From Chloroflexota bacterium (GTDB lineage: Bacteria; Chloroflexota; UBA6077; CF-72): a stretch of 17,731 bases of DNA. A program made the translations under genes and the position numbers. Within the stretch, counting starts at the first letter, position 1; the number at the start of each line of letters is the position of its first letter. The DNA lies in contig JAFAPL010000934.1 in assembly GCA_019247135.1 (NCBI GenBank), positions 1-17,731 of the forward strand, read 5' to 3'. Of this stretch, positions 1-6,586 are shown in pieces. Under the pieces are notes generated by a model. It had not been told where the DNA came from and ran no database searches. It saw nothing but the letters and a program-made list of their open reading frames with translations.

Positions 1-756
1 CAGGAAGAGCATGGCGGCGGAGGCGTAAAACGTGATGGACACCAGCAGCCGCTCGAGCGTGTAGTGGGCAAGCGACTTGCGATAGCTGGCCGCGCGCACC
101 GGGTCGCCGATCTCACGGTACTCCGCGTAGCGCTTGGTGGCCATGAAGAAGCAGCCAACCATCCAGTAGCTCAAGAGAAGTGACGCCGGTGCGACCGAGC
201 CGGTGGAGGCGATCAGCCAGCCCGCGAGCATCCGCAGCGGATTGTTGACGGACTCGCTGAGCACGTCGATGTAGGGCACATCTTTGCTGCGGATCGGTGG
301 GATGTTGTAAAGACAACCCATCACCCACAAGATGAACAGCGTCGCGGCGAACCCAACCGAGACGATAAACCCCAGGCCGACACCGATCAGCATGAGTGCG
401 ATCCACTCAACATAGGCGAGTGGAATGCTGACCCGGCCGGAGGGGACCGGGCGAGCACGCTTGATCGGGTGGAACCGATCGAACGGCGCGTCCAGGACCT
501 CGTTGATGACGTAATTACTGGAGGCGACGAGGCAAGTCGCGAAGAGACCGACGACGATATTGACCCACAGGTTGGGCGCGATGTGTGTCGGATCGCTGCT
601 GATCGCTGCGATGATGCCGGGCAGAACGAAGACGTTCTTGACCCAGTGATCGATTCGCATGATCTGAATATGGCCGCGCAGGGTGGGGCGCGTGGTTATC
701 GGTGGGAGCGTCTGTTCCAGTGCTGGCGCGCCAACGCCGACAACGGGAGATGCCAT
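1..756 (-). CDS. UbiA-family prenyltransferase, partial (C-terminus beyond the left edge)
   Basis: A membrane prenyltransferase of the UbiA superfamily. The visible part has 252 codons, read leftwards from ATG at 756-754 and still open at base 1. After a soluble leader of about 33 residues comes M-R-I-D-H-W-V-K-N-V-F-V-L-P-G, the usual N-terminal signature of DPPR-synthase-like UbiA proteins. The first Asp-rich motif is N85-E86-x-x-D89-x-x-x-D93, followed by F-H-P-I-K-R-A-R-P-V-P-S-G, which fits Mg/diphosphate binding. The canonical form is NDxxDxxxD, so Glu replaces the first Asp. Several hydrophobic helices follow. Family members move a polyprenyl group onto an acceptor; the closest-looking group makes decaprenylphosphoryl-5-phosphoribose. 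In this sugar locus a lipid-sugar product is plausible but inferred. The gene diverges from the ACP gene, and an 11-bp-period repeat box sits 32 nt upstream of the start. Confidence 0.85.
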   Translation of the reverse strand, partial: MASPVVGVGAPALEQTLPPITTRPTLRGHIQIMRIDHWVKNVFVLPGIIAAISSDPTHIAPNLWVNIVVGLFATCLVASSNYVINEVLDAPFDRFHPIKRARPVPSGRVSIPLAYVEWIALMLIGVGLGFIVSVGFAATLFILWVMGCLYNIPPIRSKDVPYIDVLSESVNNPLRMLAGWLIASTGSVAPASLLLSYWMVGCFFMATKRYAEYREIGDPVRAASYRKSLAHYTLERLLVSITFYASAAMLFL

Positions 757-788
757 GAGCGGAGTTTGAAGGCGTGCTCGTGAGCATC

Positions 789-817
789 AGTTCAGCACAG
801 GTGGAGGACTGGTTGAG
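789..817 (-). promoter_or_regulatory. 11-bp-period direct-repeat box upstream of the UbiA gene
   Basis: Read toward the UbiA gene, three 7-nt units start exactly 11 nt apart: CTCAACC (817-811), CTCCACC (806-800) and CTGAACT (795-789). The box ends 32 nt before the ATG at 756. The first unit is a perfect copy of the motif seen in the other intergenic regions, the second matches 6 of 7, and the third keeps the GAAC core. The spacing places equivalent bases on one face of the helix, as in OmpR/PhoB-type boxes. The binding protein is unknown. Confidence 0.6.
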
Positions 818-849
818 GCGCACGGCAGGCATCCGACTGGAGCACTGAG

Positions 850-870
850 CGTTGCGCCCCAACGTGGGGC
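850..870. repeat. Overlapping, mutually exclusive inverted repeats
   Basis: CGTTG (850-854) pairs with CAACG (860-864), and GCCCC (856-860) pairs with GGGGC (866-870). The two 5-bp stems share bases, so only one can form at a time. They lie mid-way in the 230-nt divergent region between the UbiA and ACP genes. They could be an operator or an RNA switch, but short GC-rich stems also arise by chance. Confidence 0.25.
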
Positions 871-935
871 TGCCGCGGCGCGTGCTGGCCTGACGTACGA
901 CGTGGATCAGCGGTACGGCTGCTATATCAAGGTGG

Positions 936-964
936 CTCAACCGAGCCTCAACCGACGACAAACG
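936..964 (+). promoter_or_regulatory. 11-bp-period direct-repeat box upstream of the ACP gene
   Basis: There are two perfect CTCAACC units at 936-942 and 947-953, separated by four bases. A weaker third unit, ACAAACG, lies at 958-964. The orientation follows transcription of the ACP-acyltransferase operon, with the box ending 22 nt before ATG 987 or 37 nt before ATG 1002. It faces the box at 789-817, which serves the divergent UbiA gene, so each gene has its own box in the same relative orientation. Confidence 0.65.
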
Positions 965-986
965 GCGGGACCCAGGCCACGCACCT

Positions 987-1268
987 ATGCTGTCGCGCAA
1001 CATGACCGCGATTGACACCCGCAACGATGCTGAGCTGCGCGACAGAGTGCGCGAGCTGCTCGCCACGACCTTCGTTATGGACCCTTCGGAGCTGCCCGAC
1101 GACGTCAGCCAGCAGACCTGTGCGCGGTGGACCTCGCTGTACCATATGATGCTGTTGATGGTGCTCGAGGAGCAGTTCGGCGTCACCTTCGAAATGGAAG
1201 AGATGACGTCGATGACTTCGCTGCCTCGGATTATCGCCGTCCTCAAAGAGCATGGAGTCAACGCCTAG
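987..1268 (+). CDS. Free-standing acyl carrier protein
   Basis: A small acidic helical protein of 93 residues, typical of ACPs. The region around W48-T49-S50-L51-Y52-H53 matches the W-D-S-L-x-H phosphopantetheine site of ACPs paired with FkbH-type enzymes, so Ser50 is the likely prosthetic-group site. Helix II continues as M-M-L-L-M-V-L-E-E-Q-F-G-V-T-F, also typical. Unusually, Thr replaces the Asp that normally precedes the Ser. An alternative start is ATG 1002 (87 aa), which fits the usual ACP N-terminus equally well; neither start has a clear Shine-Dalgarno sequence. The acyltransferase follows with a 17-nt overlap. FkbH at 2321-4552 is the most likely loading partner, which would give glyceryl-S-ACP, but that is inference from family knowledge. 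Confidence 0.85.
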   Translation: MLSRNMTAIDTRNDAELRDRVRELLATTFVMDPSELPDDVSQQTCARWTSLYHMMLLMVLEEQFGVTFEMEEMTSMTSLPRIIAVLKEHGVNA

Positions 1269-1881
1269 CTCGTCGGCTCGCTTTGCCAGTCCAGACGTTG
1301 GCCAGAGACGCACATTCGGGTTACCTCGCGCGCCGAGCGAGTACCTTGCTTCGCCTGGGCCCACGCTGGACAAGTTCAGGTCCGCGCTGAACGCTCGTTG
1401 GCAGTTGCGCAACTGCAACCACGTCGGGCGCTGGACGCGCCTGAGCGGACGCGCGATCGTGCTCAATCGAGGTGGCTATATCTCTATCGGCGAACGCGTG
1501 CTGTTGTTCTTCGATTACATCCCATCGATCTTCGCCGTCTTTCAGGGCGGTCGCCTCGAGATCGGCGATCGCACGAGCATCAACTACGGCGCCGATTTTG
1601 CCGTGACTGGGCTTGTGAAGATCGGCGAAGACTGCGGCATCGGCACGCACGTGATCGTCATGGACAACGATTTCCACGAGATCGGAGATCGCTCGCGCCG
1701 GCCCGAGCCCAAGCCGGTCGTGATCGGGAATCGCGTGTGGCTTGCGAATCGCTCGACCATTCTGCCGGGCGTCACCATCGGCGACGACGCGATCATCGGC
1801 GCGGGGAGTGTCGTGATGACGGACATTCCTGAGCGGTCGCTGGCAATGGGGAATCCCGCGCGAGTGATCAAGAAGCTCTAA
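1252..1881 (+). CDS. Hexapeptide-repeat (left-handed beta-helix) O-acyltransferase
   Basis: A 209-residue WbbJ/maltose-acetyltransferase-like protein. From about residue 70 it shows successive I-G-x-x hexapeptide repeats (ISIGERV, LEIGDRTSI, VKIGEDCGIG). Then come the D-N-D-F-H-E loop with the probable catalytic His, V-V-I-G-N-R-V-W-L and the C-terminal L-P-G-V-T-I-G-D-D-A-I-I-G-A-G-S-V-V. The ending G-N-P-A-R-V-I-K-K-L is characteristic. Such enzymes O-acetylate sugars using acetyl-CoA. Here the gene overlaps the ACP gene by 17 nt, so transfer from an acyl-ACP instead of CoA is possible (inference). The first 40 or so residues are poorly conserved and the start codon is uncertain. The stop codon shares bases with that of the convergent VOC gene. 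Confidence 0.9.
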   Translation: MESTPSSSARFASPDVGQRRTFGLPRAPSEYLASPGPTLDKFRSALNARWQLRNCNHVGRWTRLSGRAIVLNRGGYISIGERVLLFFDYIPSIFAVFQGGRLEIGDRTSINYGADFAVTGLVKIGEDCGIGTHVIVMDNDFHEIGDRSRRPEPKPVVIGNRVWLANRSTILPGVTIGDDAIIGAGSVVMTDIPERSLAMGNPARVIKKL

Positions 1882-2303
1882 TCGCCAGGCGAGCCCGTCA
1901 CTTCGACCAGCTCGATCAACTGTGCCGTCTTGTGGAACAGGAACGCCACGCGTCGTCCGTCGAACGCGACCGCGGGCTGGGGCGGGCCGGTGGGGATGAA
2001 GCCCTGTTTTCTCAGACTGGCGAACTCCGCCTCCAGGTCGCTCGTTTCGAAACACAGGTGGTAGAGGCCGCCGCCTGAGCGCGCCACGATCTGGCTCACC
2101 GGCGAATCAGGGCCGAGCGGCTCGATGAGCTCAACGCGGCCGCCGGTGTATTCGGCAAAGCACAGGCGGACGCGCTGGATCGGGTCCTCGATGATCGGCG
2201 TCAGCCGCGCCCCGAAAGTATCTCTGAACAGGGCCATGGCCGGTTCCAGGGACGGGACAGCGAAGCCGACGTGGTTGAGCGTGCGGGGCACGCCGTCGAG
2301 CAT
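1878..2303 (-). CDS. VOC-fold (glyoxalase / methylmalonyl-CoA epimerase-like) protein
   Basis: A 141-residue vicinal-oxygen-chelate protein with two beta-alpha-beta-beta-beta repeats. Candidate metal ligands are the His of L-N-H-V-G-F-A-V near the N-terminus, the Glu of V-E-L-I-E-P, the His of L-Y-H-L-C-F and the Glu of I-E-L-V-E-V near the C-terminus. The pattern H-x-E...H-x-E resembles methylmalonyl-CoA epimerase, although that enzyme uses Gln at the second position. The ATG at 2303 is preferred: the longer open frame to 2399 overlaps the FkbH coding end and adds only a low-complexity Arg/Pro tail. The gene lies 17 nt after the FkbH stop, so the two are almost certainly co-transcribed. A role as epimerase, isomerase or lyase on the FkbH/ACP-derived unit is a guess. 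Confidence 0.85.
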   Translation of the reverse strand: MLDGVPRTLNHVGFAVPSLEPAMALFRDTFGARLTPIIEDPIQRVRLCFAEYTGGRVELIEPLGPDSPVSQIVARSGGGLYHLCFETSDLEAEFASLRKQGFIPTGPPQPAVAFDGRRVAFLFHKTAQLIELVEVTGSPGD

Positions 2304-2320
2304 ATCCCCAGGGCGGGTGG

Positions 2321-4552
2321 CTAATGGGCGGTCACGGACGCACGCACCGTCAGGTACGCCGGCACCTCGATGGACTGAGCGACGAGGTCCAGGCGCCACG
2401 ACGTCGTGCCTTCGGCGGTGTCTGCCAGCGGCGCAAACCCATGCGCCTCGTAACAGCCGCGAACAACGCTGTTCTTCGGCGTCGGGACGTAGTCTCCTAC
2501 CAGCGCGCGTGCGCCAGCCGCACGCGCCTCATCCGCCACCTGTGCCAGCAACGCCGTCTCAACCCCACGTCCCATGACCCGACAACTGAGCAATAGCGTG
2601 TCGATTGACCACGCCTCGCCGTCGGGCACCACGATCGCGACGCCGGTCAAACCATTGTCGCCGAAGCGGTCGCGCACCCGCGCGGTGTACACGCGCCACC
2701 CCCTGGCGATGAACGCAGCGATATCCGCTTCCGTGTAGCGGCGTGTTGTCAGATTGAACTGGTTGGTTTTGGCCGTCAGCTGGGCGATGCGCGGCAGCGT
2801 TACGTCGTTGGCGGGCTCGATCTCGACGACCATCCCCAGGTCGGCCAGGTACCCGTCGAGCGAACCGCCCGTAGGCACGGATTCGAGCATCGCCTGCCGG
2901 GCCTGCTGCTCGGCATACAGCCTCGTGCGCTGGCGGTCCTCAGCGGTCAACGCGAGTGTGTCGAACAACGCCGCTAGCTCTAGCAATGCGCGCCGATATC
3001 CAGACGGATCGGTTGGCAGCTCTGGGACGAGGACGTCGGGCAGTTCGGCGCGCACCGCTGCGCGCTCGACTGGATTGTCGTCGAGGAACACCAGGCTATC
3101 CAGCCCGAGATTGAGCTCGCGAGCGATCTCGCGGATGTTGGCTGCCTTGGGCTGCCAGTTGATGCGCTGCGCGGCGAGGTGCGACGACTTCAGGATCATC
3201 TCCGGGTGCCGCTCGAATACGGGCAGCACGTCCTCGGGATTGTTCTTGCTGCAGGCGGCGAGCAACACACCGCGCCGCCAGAGTCTGACGAGCTCGCGCT
3301 GAAACGCGACGAAGGCATTGCCCGGAGCGTCCGACCCGAGCTGGATCCTACCGATCCCATCCTCGCCGATGACGCCACCCCAGACCGTATTGTCCAGGTC
3401 GAAGATGATGCATTTGCGACTGAGCCCTCGGGCTGCGCGGATGTACCGCAGATACTCGCGGCTGAGGCTGGCCAGGACGTGCTCGCTCCATGGCATGCGC
3501 GCTGTAAACCAGAGGCGCTGATCGGTGGCGCTGGCCTTGCCCACGCGTGCCTGTACACCGTCTTCGTCCACCACATAGACATTCCGATAGCGGCCGCGCG
3601 CAAGCTCCGCCAGGCGTGCGTTGATCTGGCCGAAGGCAGCCACCTGTCCGAGCTCGTCGCGCGCATCCAGAATGCCTAGTGCGGGATATTGCGGCACCAC
3701 CATGTTGTGCAGCAGGACCAGGGCGCCACTCCGCTGCGTCAGGGTGTCGAGCAGATGCTGGAGTGTTTGCAGACCGGCCTCCATCTCGGCCCTCCGCTCC
3801 GAGACGGAGGCGTCCAGCGGGTCGTGGTGCAAAGTGGGGAAGAGTCGACTGGGGTGGATCGCGCACACCACGAAGTCCGGCCCGAATGCGTACAGATCGC
3901 TGTGGGGATCCAGGATTTCGCGGCTGTACTGATCGAAGCCGCACTGGTAGAGCACGGGGCGCAGACCAGCGCGATAGCACTCGACCTTCAGGTAGCTCTT
4001 GAGCTGATCCAGCGTGGCGTTGCCGAGCAGGGCAATCCTGACCGTCCGAGCCGCGGGTACCTCGGGCAGGGCAAGCTGATCGAGACGCTCCGCGAGCATC
4101 AGATGGTTCGCCAGTGACGGGGCAGCATCCAGCACAGCGAGGTAGGCGCCGAGCGCCGCTTCGGGGTGCCCCAGGCGCTCATACAGGCGTGCCAGCGCGA
4201 ACGCGTGCGCACTCTCGCGCGGGGCCGCCCGAACGGCGTCGCGCCAGTAATCGACAGCTTCGTCGAAGCGGTGTTGCCGCTCGAGCTGCTGCGCACGCAT
4301 GGCGATGGCCTTGACTGAGCCGAGCCGGACCGCGTGGTCGAGGGCCGCCTGTGCGCGAGGCGCGTCGTGACGCAGGAGTGCGCGCGCAAGCTGCAGCCAC
4401 AGGTCCGCCATCTCGGTCCGGCGCGTGGCCTCGGTCGGATCAGTGGCGTGGGCCAGAATGTCTTCGGCGCGATCGAACTGGCCGACCTCGAGCAACCGGC
4501 GGGCCGCACGCGTCTCGAGCTCCTCACGCGGCAGTTCGGCCAGCAGTGCCAT
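2321..4552 (-). CDS. FkbH-type HAD-IIIC protein with TPR-like N-terminus, SGNH-like and GNAT-like domains
   Basis: A 743-residue protein. Residues 10-155 look like helical TPR repeats (A-x-x-L-x-x-x-G-x-x-E-A-A-x-x-A-Y). Residues 172-375 resemble the SGNH-like domain found before many FkbH modules (I-A-L-L-G-N-A-T). The HAD-IIIC core starts at F-D385-L-D387-N-T-V-W-G-G-V, continues through A-C-S-K-N-N and ends at F-L-D-D-N-P-V-E-R. The C-terminal part has T-A-K-T-N-Q-F-N-L-T-T-R and R-D-R-F-G-D-N-G-L-T-G, the typical acyltransferase-like tail. Known relatives dephosphorylate 1,3-bisphosphoglycerate and load glyceryl onto an ACP. The start at 4552 is chosen because the longer frame to 4987 runs over the divergent epimerase gene. 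The usual family length is about 550-650 residues, so the N-terminal repeats are an addition. Confidence 0.92.
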   Translation of the reverse strand: MALLAELPREELETRAARRLLEVGQFDRAEDILAHATDPTEATRRTEMADLWLQLARALLRHDAPRAQAALDHAVRLGSVKAIAMRAQQLERQHRFDEAVDYWRDAVRAAPRESAHAFALARLYERLGHPEAALGAYLAVLDAAPSLANHLMLAERLDQLALPEVPAARTVRIALLGNATLDQLKSYLKVECYRAGLRPVLYQCGFDQYSREILDPHSDLYAFGPDFVVCAIHPSRLFPTLHHDPLDASVSERRAEMEAGLQTLQHLLDTLTQRSGALVLLHNMVVPQYPALGILDARDELGQVAAFGQINARLAELARGRYRNVYVVDEDGVQARVGKASATDQRLWFTARMPWSEHVLASLSREYLRYIRAARGLSRKCIIFDLDNTVWGGVIGEDGIGRIQLGSDAPGNAFVAFQRELVRLWRRGVLLAACSKNNPEDVLPVFERHPEMILKSSHLAAQRINWQPKAANIREIARELNLGLDSLVFLDDNPVERAAVRAELPDVLVPELPTDPSGYRRALLELAALFDTLALTAEDRQRTRLYAEQQARQAMLESVPTGGSLDGYLADLGMVVEIEPANDVTLPRIAQLTAKTNQFNLTTRRYTEADIAAFIARGWRVYTARVRDRFGDNGLTGVAIVVPDGEAWSIDTLLLSCRVMGRGVETALLAQVADEARAAGARALVGDYVPTPKNSVVRGCYEAHGFAPLADTAEGTTSWRLDLVAQSIEVPAYLTVRASVTAH

Positions 4553-4597
4553 GACATCGTGCACGCCGAAAGTGTCGGTATGATTGCTTCGGCTTGG

Positions 4598-4626
4598 CGT
4601 TCGCGATAGGTTGAGAACTGGTTTAG
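4598..4626 (-). promoter_or_regulatory. 11-bp-period direct-repeat box between the FkbH and RmlC-like genes
   Basis: Read toward FkbH, the units are CTAAACC (4626-4620, 6 of 7), CTCAACC (4615-4609, exact) and GCGAACG (4604-4598, keeping the GAAC core), each starting 11 nt apart. The box ends 45 nt before the FkbH ATG. Its other end is only 4 nt from the ATG of the divergent RmlC-like gene, so a bound protein would cover that gene's translation start region. This suggests opposite effects on the two genes. Confidence 0.6.
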
Positions 4627-4630
4627 CGAG

Positions 4631-5206
4631 ATGATCTTCACGCAGACAGCCTTGCAGGGCGCCTTCATCCTGGACCTGGAGCAGCATGCCGATGGTCGCG
4701 GATTTTTCGCCCGCACCTTCTGCCAGGACGAGTTCCGCGCGCACGGGCTGAATCCGGTGGTCGCCCAGGCGAATGTGGCGTTCAACCGCGTGCGCGGCAC
4801 CGTACGGGGCATGCATTTCCCATTTCCACCGCTGCAGGAAACGAAACTGGTGCGAGTAACACGCGGCGCGCTGCTCGACGTGATCGTCGACCTGAGGCCA
4901 GAGAGCCCCACGTACCTGCAGCACGTGGCGGTCGAGCTCACAGCCGATAACCATCGCGGCCTGTACGTCCCCGAGCGCTTCGCACACGGATATCAGACGC
5001 TCGAAGACGCAACCGAAGCCACATATGAGATGGGCGCTATGTACGCGCCGGACCTGCAGGGCGGCTTGCGCTACAGCGACCCGCGGCTAGGGATTCCGTG
5101 GCCGCTCGCGGTGACGGAGATCAGTGACAAGGATGCACGCGCGCCGCTGCTAGACGAAATCGAAAGCGAGCTGAACGTGCGCATGCGGGTGGTCTCAACC
5201 GTCTAG
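4631..5206 (+). CDS. rfbC: dTDP-4-dehydrorhamnose 3,5-epimerase (RmlC) family sugar epimerase
   Basis: A 191-residue cupin enzyme of the RmlC family. D-G-R-G-F-F-A-R-T-F, G-T-V-R-G-M-H62-F-P, E-T-K-L-V-R-V, V-P-E-R-F-A-H-G-Y-Q-T-L and Y-S-D-P-R-L-G-I-P-W-P match the family in order. His62 is the expected catalytic base. The family epimerises C3 and/or C5 of nucleotide-bound 4-keto-6-deoxy sugars. In this context the substrate is probably the 4-keto sugar that the adjacent C-methyltransferase modifies, and the nucleotide could be dTDP or CDP. The start is secure from the family N-terminus, although only 4 nt separate the ATG from the repeat box. No 4,6-dehydratase of the RfbB/RfbG type is evident in the window. 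The symbol names the family, not a proven rhamnose pathway. Confidence 0.9.
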   Translation: MIFTQTALQGAFILDLEQHADGRGFFARTFCQDEFRAHGLNPVVAQANVAFNRVRGTVRGMHFPFPPLQETKLVRVTRGALLDVIVDLRPESPTYLQHVAVELTADNHRGLYVPERFAHGYQTLEDATEATYEMGAMYAPDLQGGLRYSDPRLGIPWPLAVTEISDKDARAPLLDEIESELNVRMRVVSTV

Positions 5207-5224
5207 CAATTCGGTCGGGCGCTC

Positions 5225-5253
5225 CTCAACGAGCTCTCAACTGACAGCCAACG
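5225..5253 (+). promoter_or_regulatory. 11-bp-period direct-repeat box upstream of the C-methyltransferase operon
   Basis: Units CTCAACG (5225-5231), CTCAACT (5236-5242) and GCCAACG (5247-5253) start exactly 11 nt apart. All keep the CAAC core and the first two share CTCAAC. The orientation is that of the methyltransferase operon. The box ends 58 nt before its ATG at 5312, and it implies that this operon has its own promoter rather than only reading through from the RmlC-like gene. Confidence 0.55.
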
Positions 5254-5311
5254 GATACGGACGCGGCGAGGCGGAGAATGCGACACAACCCGCCAAGGAG
5301 CCGTACAGCCC

Positions 5312-6586
5312 ATGCTCGCGGAGCGCGAACAGCACGCAGTCCGACCCGTCGCCTCCCAGTCCCTGCCCGCGTGCCGGTTTTGCGGCGCACCCTTGCGCGA
5401 CACCTTTGTCGACCTGGGCATGTCTCCACCGTGCGAGAGCTTCTTGCGCGCCGATCAGGTCAACCAGATGGAGGCGTTCTATCCGCTCCACGTGCGCGTG
5501 TGCCGGAAGTGCTTCCTCGTCCAACTGGAGGCCTACGTCAGCGGCGAGGACATCTTCACGGAGTACGCCTACTTTTCCTCGTACTCGGACACCTGGGTTG
5601 AACATGCCCGCCGCTACACCGAGCTCGCAACCGAGCGGCTCGGCCTGAACGCCCGCAGTTTCGTCGTCGAGGTAGCCAGCAACGACGGCTATCTGCTGCA
5701 GCACTTCGTGAAGCAGGGAGTCCCCGTCCTCGGCATCGAGCCGGCCCGCAACGTGGCCGCCGTCGCGCGCGAGAAGGGAGTCCCAACGCTAGCTGAGTTC
5801 TTCGGAGTGGAGCTCGCGCGCCGGCTGGTGGCCCAATCGGGGAAAGCCGACCTGGTTCTTGGGAACAACGTCCTGGCACAGGTGCCGGACCTGAACGACT
5901 TCGTGGGCGGGATCAAAATCCTGATGGCCGACAACGGTACGGTCACGATCGAGTTCCCGCACCTCTCGCGGCTGATCGAAGGCAACCAGTTCGACACCAT
6001 CTACCACGAGCACTACTCATATTTCTCGCTGTACACCACCGAGCTCATTTTCGCTCGGCACGGCATGCGGATCTTCGACGTAGAGGAACTGCCCACACAT
6101 GGTGGTTCGCTCCGTATCTGGGGCTGCCACACCGACGACCGTCGTGTCGACACCCAACGGCTGAACGACCTCCGGGCGCGCGAGCTGGCTGAAGGTGTCG
6201 ATCAACTGCAGTACTACGCCGATTTCTCCGAGCGCACCATCCGCACCAAGCACAACCTGCTGGCCTTCTTGATCCAGGCTCGTCGCGACGGCAAGACCAT
6301 CGCTGGTTACGGCGCGCCCGGCAAAGGCAACACACTCCTGAACTACTGCGGGATCCGAACCGATTTTCTCGAGTACACAGTCGACCGCAACCCGTACAAG
6401 CAGGGCCGTTTCTTGCCGGGCACGCACATACCAATCTATGCGCCCGAACGACTGGCGCAGACACAACCGGACTACATCCTCGTTCTGCCCTGGAACCTGA
6501 GGCAGGAGGTCGTGACGCAGCTCGAGTACGCACGGGCGTGGGGCGCGCGCTTTGTTGTCCCGATCCCGGAGGTGGAGGTGTACTGA
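5312..6586 (+). CDS. SAM-dependent sugar C-methyltransferase (TylC3/TcaB9-like)
   Basis: A 424-residue three-domain enzyme. The N-terminal zinc-binding module has C21-R-F-C24 and C64-R-K-C67. The Rossmann SAM site is V-V-E120-V-A-S-N-D-G. The C-terminal domain contains G-Y-G-A-P-G-K-G-N-T and ends with L-P-W-N-L-R. Relatives methylate C3 of 4-keto-2,6-dideoxy nucleotide sugars. Against TcaB9 numbering, recalled from the literature, the active-site residues align with a constant offset of +9: Tyr85, Tyr231, Glu233 and His234 are kept, but the position of His181 is Gln190 (N-V-L-A-Q-V-P-D-L). AAGGAG lies 11 nt before the ATG. The stop overlaps the next start in TGATG, so translation is coupled. 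Confidence 0.92.
   Translation: MLAEREQHAVRPVASQSLPACRFCGAPLRDTFVDLGMSPPCESFLRADQVNQMEAFYPLHVRVCRKCFLVQLEAYVSGEDIFTEYAYFSSYSDTWVEHARRYTELATERLGLNARSFVVEVASNDGYLLQHFVKQGVPVLGIEPARNVAAVAREKGVPTLAEFFGVELARRLVAQSGKADLVLGNNVLAQVPDLNDFVGGIKILMADNGTVTIEFPHLSRLIEGNQFDTIYHEHYSYFSLYTTELIFARHGMRIFDVEELPTHGGSLRIWGCHTDDRRVDTQRLNDLRARELAEGVDQLQYYADFSERTIRTKHNLLAFLIQARRDGKTIAGYGAPGKGNTLLNYCGIRTDFLEYTVDRNPYKQGRFLPGTHIPIYAPERLAQTQPDYILVLPWNLRQEVVTQLEYARAWGARFVVPIPEVEVY

Noticed and set aside
789..817. Reading the GAAC cores of the repeat boxes as ECF sigma-factor -35 elements
   Set aside because: No CGTC-like -10 element is found at the expected distance, and the two better-conserved units lie upstream in a strict 11-nt period, which fits a response-regulator box better.
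515..1261. Long minus-strand open frame across the UbiA/ACP region
   Set aside because: It is antisense to the ACP gene and out of frame with UbiA; its composition is Ser/Arg-rich without recognisable motifs.
1321..2055. Long minus-strand open frame antisense to the acyltransferase
   Set aside because: It is a GC-rich shadow of the hexapeptide-repeat gene and reads through the VOC gene in another frame.
2304..2399. Longer N-terminus for the VOC protein
   Set aside because: It overlaps the FkbH coding end and is an Arg/Pro-rich shadow; the VOC fold begins right after the ATG at 2303.
4553..4987. N-terminal extension of the FkbH frame up to 4987
   Set aside because: The extra 145 codons are antisense to the well-supported RmlC-like gene and have no family similarity; the ATG at 4552 fits the intergenic box.
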